Source of the DNA: Cytophagales bacterium | GTDB lineage: Bacteria > Bacteroidota > Bacteroidia > Cytophagales > UBA9547 | Assembly: GCA_003476475.1 (NCBI GenBank) | Contig: DMUD01000082.1 | Coordinates: forward strand, 1 to 6,050 | Reading direction: 5' to 3' | DNA length: 6,050 nt | In this document: positions 5,955 to 6,050 of the stretch, piece after piece | Layout: every line of letters begins with the position of its first letter | Numbering within the stretch: the first letter of the stretch is position 1 | Made by a program: the position numbers and the translations under genes | Notes under the pieces: generated by a model | The model's database searches: none | What the model was told of the DNA's origin: nothing | What the model saw: the letters and a program-made list of their open reading frames with translations, nothing else

Positions 5955-5979
5955 AAATGCCCCGCTATACGGGGCATTT
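5955..5979 (-). terminator. Perfect GC-rich hairpin between tRNA-Gln and prs
   Basis: AAATGCCCCG (5955-5964) is perfectly complementary to CGGGGCATTT (5970-5979) with a five-base loop, giving a ten-pair stem. On the minus strand it lies directly after the tRNA 3' end and is followed by ATTTAAA rather than a pure T-run. On the plus strand five T follow (5977-5981, partly in the stem). Most likely it ends or processes the tRNA transcript, possibly with read-through into prs, whose start is 11 bases further on. Confidence 0.65.
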
Positions 5980-5980
5980 T

Positions 5981-6050
5981 TGGTTGACCGACCAGGTTTC
6001 GAACCTGGACTCTTCTGAACCAAAATCAGACGTGTTGCCAGTTACACCAT
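5981..6050 (-). tRNA. tRNA-Gln (anticodon UUG), 5' end cut by window edge
   Basis: The minus-strand sequence folds as a tRNA lacking its first six bases. D-stem GTGT/ACAC; anticodon stem TCTGA/TCAGA with loop TTTTGGT and anticodon TTG at 6023-6021 (reads CAA and, by wobble, CAG). Variable loop AGAGT; T-arm CCAGG-TTCGAAA-CCTGG; 3' acceptor strand TCGGTCA (5991-5985), discriminator A and an encoded CCA (5983-5981). The predicted missing 5' strand would be TGACCG before the A at 6050. The implied U1-A72 pair agrees with glutamine tRNAs; the discriminator is A rather than the G of the E. coli tRNA. Confidence 0.95.

Noticed and set aside
5981..6050. tRNA-Gln as an integration site for a mobile element
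   Set aside because: No integrase, direct repeat or foreign gene adjoins it; the neighbours are housekeeping genes.

Overview
The window looks like chromosomal core sequence from a member of the Bacteroidota (Cytophagales/Chitinophagales-like; genus not resolvable). It is AT-rich. Its first gene has the Bacteroidota SecDF N-terminus, there are almost no Shine-Dalgarno sequences, and several intergenic regions carry the phylum's own promoter type (TTG, about 17-22 bases, then TAnnTTTG) instead of a -35/-10 pair. It also carries a small Hc1-type histone-like protein of the kind known from this phylum.

Layout. 1-515 (minus): N-terminal 171 codons of secDF, cut by the window edge. 578-886 (minus): a small exported or membrane-anchored protein of 102 residues, unrecognised, with a near-perfect promoter just upstream. 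940-1152 (minus): a 70-codon open frame with no start of its own, possibly a frameshifted small gene. 1153-1289: AT-rich spacer with no convincing feature. 1290-2198 (plus): family 2 glycosyltransferase. 2278-3522 (plus): PLP-dependent alpha-oxoamine synthase (serine palmitoyltransferase / glycine C-acetyltransferase / cysteate acyltransferase type) with its own promoter at 2208-2238. 3628-3816 (plus): Hc1 histone-like protein. A hairpin terminator follows, ending about 10 bases before coaD (3874-4335, plus; coenzyme A synthesis). coaD converges on a minus-strand group that reads tRNA-Gln (6050 down to 5981, cut by the window edge), prs (5943-5014; PRPP synthesis) and rplY (4980-4405; ribosomal protein L25/CTC). 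A strong minus-strand terminator at 4348-4384 closes that group.

Most genes are housekeeping: protein export, CoA, PRPP, translation. The glycosyltransferase and alpha-oxoamine synthase are neighbours that could both serve envelope lipid or glycan synthesis, but the sequence does not prove they work together. I found no CRISPR array, insertion sequence, phage gene or obvious defence system. The points most worth a second look are the unrecognised small minus-strand reading frames at 578-1152, the promoter-based start correction of the alpha-oxoamine synthase and its unknown substrate, and the terminator placed right in front of coaD.
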